64,000 bases of DNA from Salvator merianae (Eukaryota; Chordata; Lepidosauria; Squamata; Teiidae), in NCBI GenBank assembly GCA_003586115.2, contig QVOM02000126.1, forward strand, positions 8,896,056 through 8,960,055. The letters are read 5' to 3'. This document shows positions 44,834 to 56,098 of the stretch, piece after piece. Each line of letters starts with the position of its first letter. The stretch's first letter is position 1. The position numbers were made by a program, and so were the translations under genes. The notes under the pieces are model-generated. The model made no database searches, was not told the origin of the DNA, and worked only from the letters and a program-made list of their open reading frames with translations.

Positions 44834-46446
44834 AAACTGGCTGGGAATATGAAAAGAACAAGCTGTCTATCACTCTAGAAGAAGATGGAATGTTTATTGT
44901 AGAATTGTTATGTGAGGAATGTGGGATATGATGGCACCAGGAGAGCAGTACTCTGGGCTTTCTTTCATTCATTCATTCCAGCTGACTGTCCACCACTGTG
45001 CTATGAGCATGCCTAAATATCCAGGTAGTGCATTGTATAACAGTCAACATCAAAACCAACTTGGGAACAGAAGAGTCTTTAGGAATGTCTCCATTTTGCC
45101 TGCAGGAGACACAGCCTTTCCACTTCATATCACAAGATCCATCTTTGCCATCTGCTGTCCATCACAGCACATGATTTGGGCTGATTCAGACCAATGGAAT
45201 ACTTGCTAGGAGACTTCCCAATGTTCTGCATCCACACAGGTGAGCATCTCCAGGGCATCTGGGTCCACCATCCCCTGTAATTAGAGAGCCCCAAACTGTA
45301 TCTGATCATATTCTTGAAAGTATCTGAGCTCATGCCTAAGTATAAGATAAGGTGACCTGGTGGGGTGGCACAAGGCTATCCACTCTGTGCCCTTGAGCTC
45401 AGCACCTGATGTGGCAGCCATGTTAGCACCACCCTCAAGTCAGCATAGACACTACTTAGGAATCTCTCCTGCTTGAGAAGCCCGCAAGGAGGACATTCTG
45501 GCCACTTCAGCATGGTCCGTGGGGACTGAGCCAGATGCCTCCCAGGCGCGCAGGATCTGCTTGGGTGAGTAGTCCGTGCCTCCTGGGGAACACTTTAGTC
45601 GTACAGGCCTTAAACCAAAGAATGCTCCAAGGGTAGATTGTTTTAAAGCCATCTCCCAAACATTCTCAGCTCTCTGCTGTGAGGATGGCTAGACTGACAC
45701 AAGCAGTAGGTAAAGCCCAGCACCATCCCACCAGCCTCCAAAATCGGCCATTCCTGGGTGTGTGCAAAAATCCTCTTGGCCTGCAACTCTGGAGGCCAGA
45801 GAACCTCATGCAGCTGGTTGCTAGCACGGTAGCCACTGTCTTGAGCTTCCTGGCTCAAATCACTTGCTTCAGGTCAGGAAGGGAGCTCCCCATTCCAAGC
45901 TAATGCACAGAATGCAGAAGTTCCTTCGGTTGTCCTGGCCTTGTAGAGACATGAAAAAGCCCTTCAGATGCCCTCAGGTACTCACAAACAAGAGATTTTA
46001 AGACTACCAGCATGTATAGATTTCTGCAGCTCGTTCCTGTGCACCTTTTCTTCAGATGAAAAAATCATGCATTCCCATAACAATAACTAAACACAGTGCA
46101 GAATGTTTGCATAAAATATGGCAGTAATTTATACAGCTCTTCCACAAGATGTATTTCTATTTGGGGAATCAATGCTGCAAGCAGTCTTGGGGGAAACAGA
46201 ATTTAGCTCCGAGCAACTCTGTTGCAAAGCCAAAGGTAGCAGGTAAATATTACGAAGAGAGAGAGATTCTCAAATTTGTGCAGGGGGGCACACTCAGAGC
46301 ATAGAGCAAGGAGAAGCACGGTCCCCAATATGGAAGGAATGTACCCTCAGGACAACAGGAGTGTTTTTTCCTGTGTATATCTTCCTTTTTGTCTGATTAG
46401 ATCTTCTGATGGTTTACCTAGCGAGCCCTAGGTTCACTGGAATAAG
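44834..46446. other. No recognisable gene or repeat
   Basis: About 1.6 kb. Frames up to 96 codons occur on both strands, none with a family motif. Confidence 0.45.
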
Positions 46447-46872
46447 GGGTCTTTTTGCACTTTTCACCTTGGAATGTTTGAATCTGACCATTCCAAGGTG
46501 GAACAGTCCCTGCAGTGCTGTGGGCATCTGCACTATGAGGGCTGGAACAGCCCGGAAATGGGTCTCCAGCGCTTGCAGTGCGAATGCTGGCTACACTGCC
46601 ATGACAGTGGCTGGGGAAACATCAGGCTACTGTCATGGTGGCGCGTGACAGTGACTTGGAGTGTTCGCACCAGGAAGTAGGTGCAAATGCTGCATACCGG
46701 GAGCAGTCCAGCTGCTCTCAGTCCAGCTGTAGAGCACAATTTTGTGCTCCAAAGCTAGTAGCAATCAGGAGCAGCTGTAGCTGCTCCTGATTGCTAGGGC
46801 CTCCACAAAATGTGGAAGCACTTCTCTAGTGATTGTGCAGACGCTCACTAGAAGGTAGGTGGGAACAGGCCC
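46447..46872. mobile_element. Family A MITE
   Basis: A 426-bp element, ends GGGTCTTTTTGCACTTTTC and (reversed) GGGCCTGTTCCCACCTACC, flanked by AAG at 46444-46446 and 46873-46875. Strong internal hairpins: 'tggaatg...cattccaaggtggaac' and 'caggagcagctgtagctgctcctg'. Confidence 0.88.
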
Positions 46873-47063
46873 AAGGGCTTTGCTGTCTTTGCAGATTGGT
46901 GTATGGCTTGCTATTTGATTGGTGTCTGCAGCCCAGCATTCTCAGCAATGGTAGGGACAGTACTGGCGGCCAGCAGGAAATTAGCTCTGGATGGAGAGAA
47001 GGGAGTCTAGCAGTGGTAACCTGACCACTAGCAGCTTGGGTCATTTGCACACTGTGCAAATCA

Positions 47064-47185
47064 TACAATCATAGAGTTGGAAGGGATCTCCAGGGTCATC
47101 AAGTCCAACACCCAGTTCAATGAAGGATTCACTAAACCATCCCAGACAGATGTCTGTCCAGCCTCTCCCTGAAGACCTGAGAGAC
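47064..47185 (-). mobile_element. CR1 LINE 3' end
   Basis: 'acaatcatagagttggaagg' onwards, reversed ATTCTATG-tail CR1. Confidence 0.9.
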
Positions 47186-47197
47186 TAAGCCCCCAAA

Positions 47198-47198
<1 letters not shown>

Positions 47199-47231
<33 letters not shown>

Positions 47232-47251
47232 CCTACCTACCTACCTACCTA
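47199..47251. repeat. (ATCT)n(ACCT)n microsatellite
   Basis: ATCT units change abruptly to ACCT units at about 47230. Confidence 0.95.
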
Positions 47252-47255
47252 TAAC

Positions 47256-47450
47256 ATGTACATCCTTTTCTCCAAGGCAACATTCCCTTCTCCTCCATTT
47301 TATCCTCACAACAATTCTGCAAAACAGGTTTGTTGAGAGACAGGGACAAACCCAAGGTCTACCCAATGAGCTTTCAAGGCCAAGTAGGGATTCAAACTCA
47401 GGAACACTGAGGTTCTAGCCCAACATCCTGGCCACTATACTATGCTGGTA
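47256..47450 (-). mobile_element. MIR-like SINE
   Basis: Read in reverse: 'taccagcatagtatagtggc', the B box 'gagtttgaatccct', 'gaccttgggtttgtccctgt', then 'aattgttgtgaggataaaat'. The order of tRNA head, core and tail blocks is that of MIR. Confidence 0.75.
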
Positions 47451-47990
47451 TTTCAGTGCTTCTACAGTAGCCCAGTAGATGTGCCAGAAGAATGTGTGGT
47501 CTATCCAGCTTCACACTCACCTGGCAGGCAGTCTGCAATAAGTCTTCATTATGGGCTACTGTGCTTGTTTAGATTTATTATTGCACCCATTGCAGGTGAG
47601 GTTTTATTTATGTACAGGAATTGGGGTGACCAGAGGGCATTTCTGCAACATATAGTCACTCACATCATGCTTTGGAACCATCCCAGGGAATCTCAGAAAA
47701 TAGAGATTCCAGCAGAGTAGAATGAAGAGCTCTGAGGGTGCCTTTATGGCATCGAGAGGAATGGGCCTGGCTATGTGCCTCTTTCAAAGAGTGGATTTGC
47801 CTGTCCTGGTAGGCATGGCGGAGGAGAAGGAGGAAACTATGGGGAACATGCGTGACATAACCAACATGAGTTATATAGTTTCAAAAATCAAGTTCTCGCC
47901 ATATAGAAGGAATTTTATATAATTTATGCTTGTAAAAGGACAAAACTCCAGTTGGAATTTAATTGTCCAGACCCATTTCTTTACTGAACT
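47451..47990. other. No recognisable gene or repeat
   Basis: Nothing supportable seen. Confidence 0.4.
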
Positions 47991-47994
47991 ACGA

Positions 47995-49018
47995 TTTTTT
48001 TTAAAAGTTTATTATTGATATTGAAAATTTACATACATGAATAAACAAAAAAATATACTGCAAAATAATTACTTACAATTTCTTTCATTTCCTTCAAATT
48101 TACAATGTATATTATGCAGCCCACCCCTGCCTCCCTTACCCACCCTACCTAAGGACAGTGGAATTATTTAAATTAATAATTTTCCCAATCCACTGGGAAA
48201 GTTTTTTTAATGTTTTCATTTAATTATTTCTTCACCTCTGGTCTATTTCCATAACTCAAAATACTCTCTCAATTCTTCCTCGTTATAATTATTTTCTTAC
48301 ATCCAACATAAATTGCTCTTCTTTCTCTTAGAAGATCAAATTGTAATTGATCCATTATATATAATACAATTTCTGCAAATTCCATTTAGCTGAATCTTTC
48401 CAGCCACTGACTATTACTGCTAGTCACAATTAGCTGTTTAATTATATATCTGTTTTTGGATCATTTTTTTTTTCTTTATAACTATATATAAGACATATCT
48501 CTTTTGTTCATATAAATGTCTTTTAAATAATTTTTTTATAGTTTTAGTAAAGATAAAACATACAATTCTGTAAGTTCTTAAAATCCTCATACATATAATA
48601 GTTACATCTATTACATATTCTTCTAGTCTCTTTCACAAAGTTCCATTTTCTTCATGTTCTGCTTTTATATCATAAACATTTTATTCGAGATCTTATTTAT
48701 TTCCCCTTCCAACCTCTTTCCAAAATTTCTGTAATTCTCTGAACCAAGATTATAAGATATTTACTTCCATATTAGCCTCTAGAATGAACAGATCTGTACA
48801 AAAAGTAGGTAGTGGTGAACAATTTGGTTTTACTTCTGGCTGTTTGATTAATGAACCAATACATATTTTTCTCAACTTAATTAGTCATAGTGTTCAATTT
48901 TGACATATTCAAAGCATCGAATCATCAATTTTTACTTACAGTGCTGCAGAAGAAAACGTTCAATCCTAATGTTATAGAATTTTTATATTTTTTACTATTA
49001 TTATGATTTCATCCATCC
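47995..49018 (-). mobile_element. AT-rich segment, possible L1 3' UTR
   Basis: Starts with an eight-base T run followed by 'aaaagtttattattga', i.e. a poly(A) tail with an AATAAA signal on the minus strand. The next ~1 kb is very AT-rich without open frames. It is probably the end of an L1-type element, but no ORF2 motif is visible. Confidence 0.4.
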
Positions 49019-49736
49019 TAAGAACATAAGAGAAGCCCTGCTGGATTGGGCCACATCACATCTAATCCAGCACCCTGTCTCACCCAGTGGCCCACCAATT
49101 GCTTCTGGGAGAAGACGAAGGCAAAACCTTCACCTGTCTCTCCAACCTGTAGTACCTAGGAATCCATTCTAGTAGCCATCGATACAACTGACCTCCACGA
49201 ATTTGTCTAACCTTTTCTTAAAGCTATCCAGGTTGCCTGTTGTCACCACCTCTTCTGGTAGTAAATTCCATAGATCAATGACTCTTTGGGTGAAAAAAAT
49301 ACTTCCCCTTGTTGGTCCTAATTCTCCTGTCCATCAGTTTTATATAGTGCCCCTAGTTCTGGTGTTGTGCAATTAAAAAAAGAATGTTTCTCTATCCACT
49401 TTTTCAATGCCATGTACAATTTTATATACTTCAATCAGGCCTCTTCTTAAACACCATCTTTCAAAGCTGAAGAAGTCGAGACATTGCAGCCTGATTTCGT
49501 AAGGAAGGTGTCCCTTGATCATTCTGGTTACTCTTTTCTGCACCTTTTCCAGTTCCACAATATCCTTTCTGAGGTGTGCTGACCAGAATACGGTGTACAC
49601 AATATTCCAAATGTGGCTTCACTATTGATTTATAAAGAGGCACAGTGACGCTTGCCGACTTATTTCCTCTTCCGTTCCTAATTTCCCTAGCACTGAATTT
49701 GCTTTTTTCACTGCTGCTGTGCACTGGGTCTATACA
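49019..49736 (-). mobile_element. CR1 LINE fragment
   Basis: Plus strand runs from 'aagaacataagagaagccct' to 'tgctgctgtgcactgggtc'. The minus strand reads MVKPHLEYCVHRILVSTPQK-like and KKVTRMIKGHLPYEIRLQCL-like segments broken by frameshifts, matching 12393-13082. Confidence 0.88.
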
Positions 49737-49738
49737 TC

Positions 49739-49885
49739 CTCTTTATGTATCTTTTTTGTATCTGTATTTTTCTTCTTTTGTATTTTTCTTTTTTCTTTAC
49801 TTTCTTTTTCGTTTAGATTGATTGTTGTACATTCTCTCCCTTAATATTTTATTGAAACTTCAATAAAACATATAAAAAAAATATT
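49739..49885 (+). mobile_element. Possible L1 3' end
   Basis: Pyrimidine-rich stretch, then 'cttcaataaaacatataaaaaaaa', a poly(A) signal and A-rich tail, directly before L1 ORF2 sequence begins. Confidence 0.4.
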
Positions 49886-50147
49886 TTATAGAACTTCTAC
49901 AGAAGGTTTACAACAGAATTGAGGCCAAAGTTAGAATTAATGGGAGCTTGACTAGTCCAGATAAGGTGGGGTACAAGGCAAGGCTGCTCTCTATCTCCCA
50001 TGCCCTTTGCATTCGCAGTTGAACCCTTTGGCTGAAAAATTGAAACACCGTAATATAATTTCACCCTTCCAAGCCAAAATTAAACCTTTATACTGATGAC
50101 TTTTTGGTCATGATGCAAGACCCTTCCTCATCAGCTACGAGTAAAAA

Positions 50148-50796
50148 AGGCTTTTCTGTACTTGTCACCTTCGAACAGGATAACTATCCTGTTCTAAGGT
50201 AGAATGGACCCTGCAGCATGGTCACCGTCCACACTGCAAGGCCCTCGAACGGAACAGCAGCAGGATACCAACATTTGCACTGTGAATGCTGGTGTCCTGT
50301 TCCTTGTCATGACAGCAGCTGGGAAGCATCCAACCACTGCAATGGCGACCAACAATGTCACAGATTGTGCAGGTGCAGTCACAGCATGCCACACAGCTGG
50401 GCATTTGCGCCTGGAAGCAGGTGTGAATGCACTTTACTGGGAGCAGGCTAGCTGCTCCTGGTCAAGTTGTGGAGCACGATTTAGTGCTCCAGAGCTAGGA
50501 GAGATTGAGAGCAGCTGGAGACTGCTCCCTAGTCCACGGGCCACCGCAAGGGCCCTTTCTGCACTTGGCCTTACTGTGGGTTATATCCCAGAATAGGGAC
50601 CTGCTATCCAGATGCTAGTGCAAACTATGAAAGGTCTTGCCCAGGGCCTACCGTAGTCTGCACTAGCATGCAGATGGCAGGTCCCTATTCTGAGATATAA
50701 TCCGGAATAAGGCCCAGTGCAGAAAGGGCCAAGGGGGGGACACACTTGCCTAGCGAGTGTGCAGACACTCGCTAGGAAACAAGTGCAAAAAGGTCC
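50148..50796. mobile_element. Family A MITE inside L1, itself invaded
   Basis: Ends AGGCTTTTCTGTACTTGTC and (reversed) GGACCTTTTTGCACTTGTT. The copy is interrupted by the 180-bp element at 50551. Right of it the 'cctagcgagtgtgcagacac' block continues the family A right arm. Target duplication not clear. Confidence 0.8.
50551..50730. mobile_element. 180-bp MITE nested in a MITE
   Basis: Ends GGCCCTTTCTGCACTTGGCC and its complement, flanked by AAG at 50548-50550 and 50731-50733. Near-palindromic: 'cagaatagggacctgctatc' pairs with 'gatggcaggtccctattctg'. It is probably a short subfamily of family A that jumped into an older copy. Confidence 0.9.
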
Positions 50797-51542
50797 TAAT
50801 ATTGAAATTAAATTCCACATATCTCTAGCTTGTCTACAAATTCATCTAAATCTGAAGTCTTATTCTGTAATGTTTCTCCTGAAATTCCACCGGTAACTCA
50901 ACATGAACTTAAAATCAAAACTATGCCCAAAGGTATTAGATACCTAGATACATTACGAAAAAACTACACAGGGTTCTTAGAGACATTTTCTCCCCTTTGT
51001 TAAAGACCATTTTACAAGATTTTAAGAAACGGAAAAAGCTGATATTAATCTTGAAGAGTCCCATATTTGCTATACTAATGATTACAATTCCTGAATTCCT
51101 CTTCCTCTTTCAAATGCTTCTGATTCACATACCTAGTTCTACTTTACGTAAATGGGAAAGGATGCTGGAAAAAAATTATATGTAATGGGGAAAACCTAGT
51201 TAAACAAGGACCTTCTATACAGATCCAATTCTAGGGGTTGGGGAATCCCCAGACTTACCTATTATTGCATAGCTGTAAGGATAAATCGACTAGTGAAGTC
51301 AACAATATGATGAACTACTAGATTGGAAAACTTATGAATGGTCCGAGAGGCCAGATTTATGCCACCACTCACTCTTTGTCCAATCATGAGGCTCGTTAAA
51401 AGATATTAATAATCTGATGCTCTATAGTATATTAACAATCAGGAAGACATGCTAGGAAAACTTCTGAAGATCTCAATTAAATTCCATTATGACCAATACC
51501 AGAATTATCTCTGCTATTCACTAAGAACGGTATTAATACTTA

Positions 51543-51986
51543 GGCCATTTTTGCACTTATAACAGTATAATGTTCTAATTAGCAGGGTTTGGGCCAGTCA
51601 GGATCAGGTATGGTGTTCAGTATTCGCACTTGACAGCAATGGAACAATTTGTGAGCTGACCAGCAGGGGGAGCAGTACGAATGGGAATGCACTAGTCAGG
51701 TAGCTGTATCTGAACCCAGAGGAGCTGTGTCCAGACTTGTGTCTGAAACAGCTGCCAGGGTCTGGACCCCAAAGTCCGAACTTGGGTCTGAACTGTCTGA
51801 CAGCCCCTGCGTGGCCACGTAGTCCCTGCCCCACTGCCATTCCACACCTTTCTGATCTGCACCTGATCAGGTGAGCGTCAGGTGGGCTTTGGTAGGTTTC
51901 AAGTCAGCTGGGGCTGTCTGCAGGTGCAAATGCTTCATACTAGCGAGTGTCCTGGAATATTCCATTTTCTAAGCGCAAACACACCC
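51543..51986. mobile_element. Family A MITE inside L1
   Basis: A 444-bp element, ends GGCCATTTTTGCACTTATA and (reversed) GGGTGTGTTTGCGCTTAGA, flanked by TTA at 51540-51542 and 51987-51989. The L1 sequence resumes after it. Confidence 0.85.
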
Positions 51987-52616
51987 TTAGCAACTTGTTC
52001 ACTTAAGACATATTGGTGCTGCCCTTTCAATTGTTAACTGAGAGGCTTGGTGCATTGGGGTGCCACAATTAGGGTTTTTTCTTTTTTGAAACTTTAATGA
52101 ATGCTCCAATAAAGGATTTAAGGAACCACCCACTCACACCATTTGAAAACAGCTTAAAAGGCCTATTTTCTCAGAAAAAGGGCCTGATCTCTTCTCTTTA
52201 TGGCTTGATCCAAGGCTGTTCTAGTATCCCTCTTAAGGGTCTGAAAATTGTATGGGAACCTGATCCAGAGGTCTCCCTAAAGCAGGGAGAATGGCAGGCA
52301 GTATATTACCAACCTATGTTGTGATTGAGCATGCCCAAATTATTAGAAATTCACCTTAAATCAGTGCATAGGTGGTACTTGACACCAGCAAAGATAGCAT
52401 ATAATAATCCGAGGGTGTCGTCATAGCATTGGAGAGGATCTAGGACAAAGGGCACTTATTTCCACGTAAGGTGGGAATGGTAGAGAGTGTACAACTTTTG
52501 GAAGGAGGCAGAGTTAGAGGATAAGAAGATCTTGGGCAAAACTGGAAGCATGATAATACCTTAAATGGAACAAATTGGTATAACAATCTATGGAACGTTG
52601 CTATCAGTGATATAAT

Positions 52617-52709
52617 CAGCGGCGGCCCGTGCCTTTAATGGGGGGTGTTCACGCGAGTGCCATGGCTGTTCGCGTGAACATCCCCCCTTAAAGGCACGGG
52701 CTGCGGCTG
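52617..52709. mobile_element. Family B hAT-like MITE with exact 8-bp duplication
   Basis: A 93-bp element from CAGCGGCGGCCCGTGCCTTT to AAAGGCACGGGCTGCGGCTG, flanked by GATATAAT at 52609-52616 and 52710-52717. The shortest copy, almost a bare hairpin with 'catggctgttcgcgtgaaca' near the loop. Its 8-bp duplication in unique sequence is the best evidence for the hAT assignment. Confidence 0.95.
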
Positions 52710-52949
52710 GATATAATAGTATATGAAACCGGTTTTCAGGAACGATAAAGTAGCCCCCAAATTATTAGAAAAATGGAAATTACTTTTGAGTTATGAACCC
52801 AGCTTCAAGTATCCAAAAATTCTGCAGAAACTATACACAGTATATCGATTAAGTGATCATTAACAAAGTGTGCTTTAAGTAGATTATTCTGGAGATTATT
52901 TGAGAAGATATTATTGAAATTTTGATAACTATTTTGTCAATGGGTCATA

Positions 52950-53365
52950 AGAATGTTAAGAGGAGCCTTGCTGGATCAGTCCACGGCCCATCTGGTCCAG
53001 CATCCTGTCTCACACAGTGACACACCAATTGCTTCTGGGCATTTTCAAGCAGAATAAAAAGGCAAAACCTTCACCTGCTCTCGACTCCCTGCAAATGGCC
53101 TTTAGAGGCATCCTGTCTGTCTCTCCACCCTGGAGGCAGTACCAAGGCATCCATTCTAGTAGCCACTGATACACCTGACCTCCATGAATCTGTCCAATCC
53201 ATTCTTAAAGCTATCCAGGCTGATTGCTGTCATTGCCTCTTCTGGTAGTAAATGACCCATAGATCAATGACCCTCTCGGTGAAAAAAATATTTCCCGTTG
53301 TTGGTCCTAACTCTCCTACCCATCAGCTTCATAGAGTGCCCCCTGGTCCTAGTGTGGCGCAACAG
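52950..53365 (-). mobile_element. CR1 LINE 3' end inside L1
   Basis: 'aagaatgttaagaggagcct' through 'ccctggtcctagtgtggcgc', reversed. L1 sequence flanks both sides. Confidence 0.88.
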
Positions 53366-53440
53366 GTCAATTTCATAATTGTTTGTCGATGTTAACTATG
53401 TTTTGTTTGTTTATTAAAGTCATTAAAAAAAAAAAAAGAA

Positions 53441-54045
53441 ACTTGAGCTTCCTATAAAGCACAAATTCACAGCAGCTTCCTGGGATCTCATGGGTGTTTT
53501 TGGCACACTCAGCAAGGTTTCATGTGATGCACATTCATTATTTCTTCAAACAGACTCACAAGATGAGGTCTCTGTAGCTTTTTTGGTGTGCGTGTGCGCT
53601 TTCTTCTTCGTGGGTTTAAGCCAGAAAATCACAGCTATTTCTGCTCTTCTGAACTTCTCTGCTTTCAGAACAAAGATATGTTTTCCCAACTGTGGTTGGG
53701 GAAAGCACGCTTTCTTTTCTGTCTTAGTTGTTTAACAGAAGCAAATAACTTTGTATTTTCTCCCGCTGAGCCATTCAGAAAACACACTGAAACATCTCTT
53801 TCATTCCATCATAATGTCTGGATCAAAGAGATGACAGCTGGCGTCACAGTGTGTGAAATGTTCCTTGGAACGGAGAAAGCCGTGATATATCAACACAGAA
53901 TTCTGCTCCGTCTGAGTATCACATACACTGTGGTCGTTCCTGAATGGCGTGGGTGATCCCATGCTGCCCTGGGCCAAATCAAGTTCCTGGGTTCTGCAAT
54001 TGCTGATGGGGGCTGTTTTGGCCAGGCAGTCAGGTGAAATGACAC
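53441..54045. other. No recognisable gene or repeat
   Basis: A 122-codon plus-strand frame (53588-53956) has no family motif; I regard it as chance. Confidence 0.4.
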
Positions 54046-54053
54046 CTGACTTC

Positions 54054-54253
54054 CGCCGGCGGCTGCCAGCTTTAAGCCCAGGTGTTCGTGCCCCGCTTAT
54101 AGCATGCCATGGCTGTTCATGGGGCCTCTCGTCCTCTGCACTGCCGCAGCAGGTCTGCTGCGGCAGTATGGAGGCCCAGAGGCCCTGCGAACAGCCATGG
54201 CACGCTTTGTGTGGGGCGCGAACACCCGGGCTTAAAGTCGGCAGCCGCTACTG
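54054..54253. mobile_element. Family B hAT-like fold-back MITE
   Basis: A 200-bp element. 'ctttaagcccaggtgttcg' at the left pairs with 'gcgaacacccgggcttaaag' at the right; the centre 'ctgccgcagcaggtctgctgcggcag' is a second hairpin. Flanks CTGACTTC (54046-54053) and CTGGCTTC (54254-54261) match at seven of eight bases. Confidence 0.9.
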
Positions 54254-54466
54254 CTGGCTTCTCAACCCTGGCCACCTTTGAAAAGATATATAGGAAAAAC
54301 CATAAGATATATAGGAAAAATGAGATACAAACTCTAAAAATACATATCTGGGAATGTGTGCAAAATATTATGAATTGAATGACAGCTGAACCATCGGTAG
54401 ACCATGTTCTAGAAAAAGAACACTATACTGATACAAAATTCTGGGATTTAGAGTGGATGACACAAC

Positions 54467-54874
54467 AGGTCTGTTCGCACTTTGTAGAGGGCCACACAAT
54501 CAGGAGCAGACTCCAGCTACTGCCAGTCGTGGCTAGCTGTGGATCACTAAATTGTGCTCCACAACTTGACCAGGAGCAAGATAGCTTCCCGGTGCGAAGG
54601 CATGGCTGCACAGAACGGGATGGCTGCACCTGTGTGGTTGTGCTTGTGCGCGCCCACATGATCCATGGTGCTGTCAGTTGCCACGGTAGCAGCTGGCTGC
54701 TCTCATGGCAAAGATCAAGAGCAGGATAGCAGCATTCGCAGTATGAATGCTGGTATCCTAGTGCTGTTCCTGTCTAGGGCCCCACAGTGCGGACGGTGTC
54801 TATGCTGCATGGTCCATTCCACGTTAGAACAGGATAGTTATCCTGGTCTAACATGGGAAAGTGCAAAAACACCC
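54467..54874. mobile_element. Family A MITE
   Basis: Ends AGGTCTGTTCGCACTTTG and (reversed) GGGTGTTTTTGCACTTTCC. The interior shows the 'gtgctccacaacttgaccag' and 'gaacaggatagttatcct' blocks of the family, in opposite order to 50148. No duplication readable. Confidence 0.8.
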
Positions 54875-54944
54875 AGAATAATAAGCTTTTATGTAAAAGA
54901 GAGATTTGGTGGATATTAGAATCGGACACTAAGGAATAGGAATT

Positions 54945-55335
54945 AGACTATGACCCTGTCGGGGGAGGGGGGGATATAGCGCCATCATGGCACCACTATG
55001 GTGGGATTATCACATGTATCTGTGGCAACCCCACCTTAGCTCTGCTATATCCCCCTAAAACGTGCAATAGCCTATTGCAGGAAAACCCAACGCTGGTGGC
55101 AGGTTTTCCCAATAGAGTGCTCCCACTTACCTTCTAGCTGGAGCTGCTATTGTCACTCTGGCCAACACATGTGTGCAGGGCCCAAAAACCATGGCCGCAC
55201 ATGCCTGGTGGTGGCAACATGCACAGACAGCGTGAGTCTCCATGCTGTCTGTTCAGCACCCAGTAGTTCCACGGGGGCTTTTTTCCCGGAATATTCTTTG
55301 ATGCTGCGATATTCGACCAGCTTCTGAAACTGGCC
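54945..55335. mobile_element. Palindrome-core MITE
   Basis: Core 'ttatcacatgtatctgtggcaa' near 55006, then 'cctattgcaggaaaaccca' and the reversed hairpin arm 'aggttttcccaatagagtgc'. Extends to 'attcgaccagcttctgaaactgg', matching 15130-15155 of the copy at 14765. Confidence 0.65.
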
Positions 55336-55840
55336 CATCTCTCTGTATTGAAACAGTAAAACAATTTGTTATAGAAAGTTTCCCCTGCTTCTTTGTTACG
55401 TATATCCCTTTAATAGTTGCTTTTTGGCAGACAGTTACCACACCCAGGCATCTAACATATTCTCTGCTATGCAGCAAATTTACCTACCTTGGGAAAAGAA
55501 AAGAGTTTACGACTATCAGTTCTTTTATGTAAGTTGTTTATTCAGTGGTTCAATTCATATAAGGGAGCAATTCTGCCCTAATAACCCTAGTGTTGAGTCT
55601 ACTGATTGTTTCTGAAATGTGATTTTATAATTATCTCAGTTCAATATTGTATTGATCTGATATAATAGCCTATGGTCTATACACTACCTAAATAAACAAA
55701 CCTAACCTATTTGTTCCAATGTTTTTAAGTACATCGTATAGATAAATATTAGATATACAAAATTGATTGCCGTTGTTCATTTTATAGCCCCTGATAAAGT
55801 TTCTGGCTGAAACACCTCGGTCAGAATAAAAGGTGGTTCC
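55336..55840. other. No recognisable gene or repeat
   Basis: AT-rich; nothing supportable. Confidence 0.4.
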
Positions 55841-56098
55841 AGATGTGGGCGAAAACCCGCAATTTTCCCGGCACTGTGTTAGGAATGCCAGATGTAATTG
55901 CGGCATTTCCAGTATAGCCCTGAGTTAATCAAGCGATAACTGGTAATATTGCTATTACGGGATATCTGGCAGGGATACCAGATTTCCCATAATAGCGATG
56001 CTCACCTCTGTGACTGCCAGTAGCTTTCGAAATCCCTTCGTTTCAGGCTACCGGAAGCCAGTCAAGTGCGAGAAAAATAAGGAAAGGTAGTGGGCAGG
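55841..56098. mobile_element. Degenerate MITE related to 8972
   Basis: 'ggaatgccagatgtaattgc', 'gttaatcaagcgataactgg' and 'ggaagccagtcaagtgcgag' parallel the 8972-9165 segment. A hairpin is present ('aatattgctattacgggata' / 'tttcccataatagcgatg'). Confidence 0.5.

Larger units (their letters stand above)
49888..53440 (+). mobile_element. L1-clade LINE, end of ORF2 to poly(A), split by later insertions
   Basis: Readable L1 reverse transcriptase pieces in order: VYNRIEAKVRINGSL then GTRQGCSLSPMPFAFAVEP (49900-50035), LYTDDFLVM (the catalytic box, ~50090), LKTILQDFKKRKKLILILK (51000), and, after the second MITE, VHRWYLTPAKIAYNNPRVSS (52360) and KGTYFHVRWEW (52450). The tail at 53400-53440 has 'tttattaaag' and a 13-base A run. 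It is interrupted by MITEs at 50148, 51543 and 52617 and a CR1 at 52950. Many stops; inactive. Confidence 0.88.

Noticed and set aside
47199..47251. Direct-repeat array considered as CRISPR or satellite
   Set aside because: A plain tetranucleotide microsatellite with no spacers; the setting is eukaryotic.
53588..53956. 122-codon frame as a possible host exon
   Set aside because: No recognisable domain, no convincing splice sites, and similar lengths occur by chance in this window.
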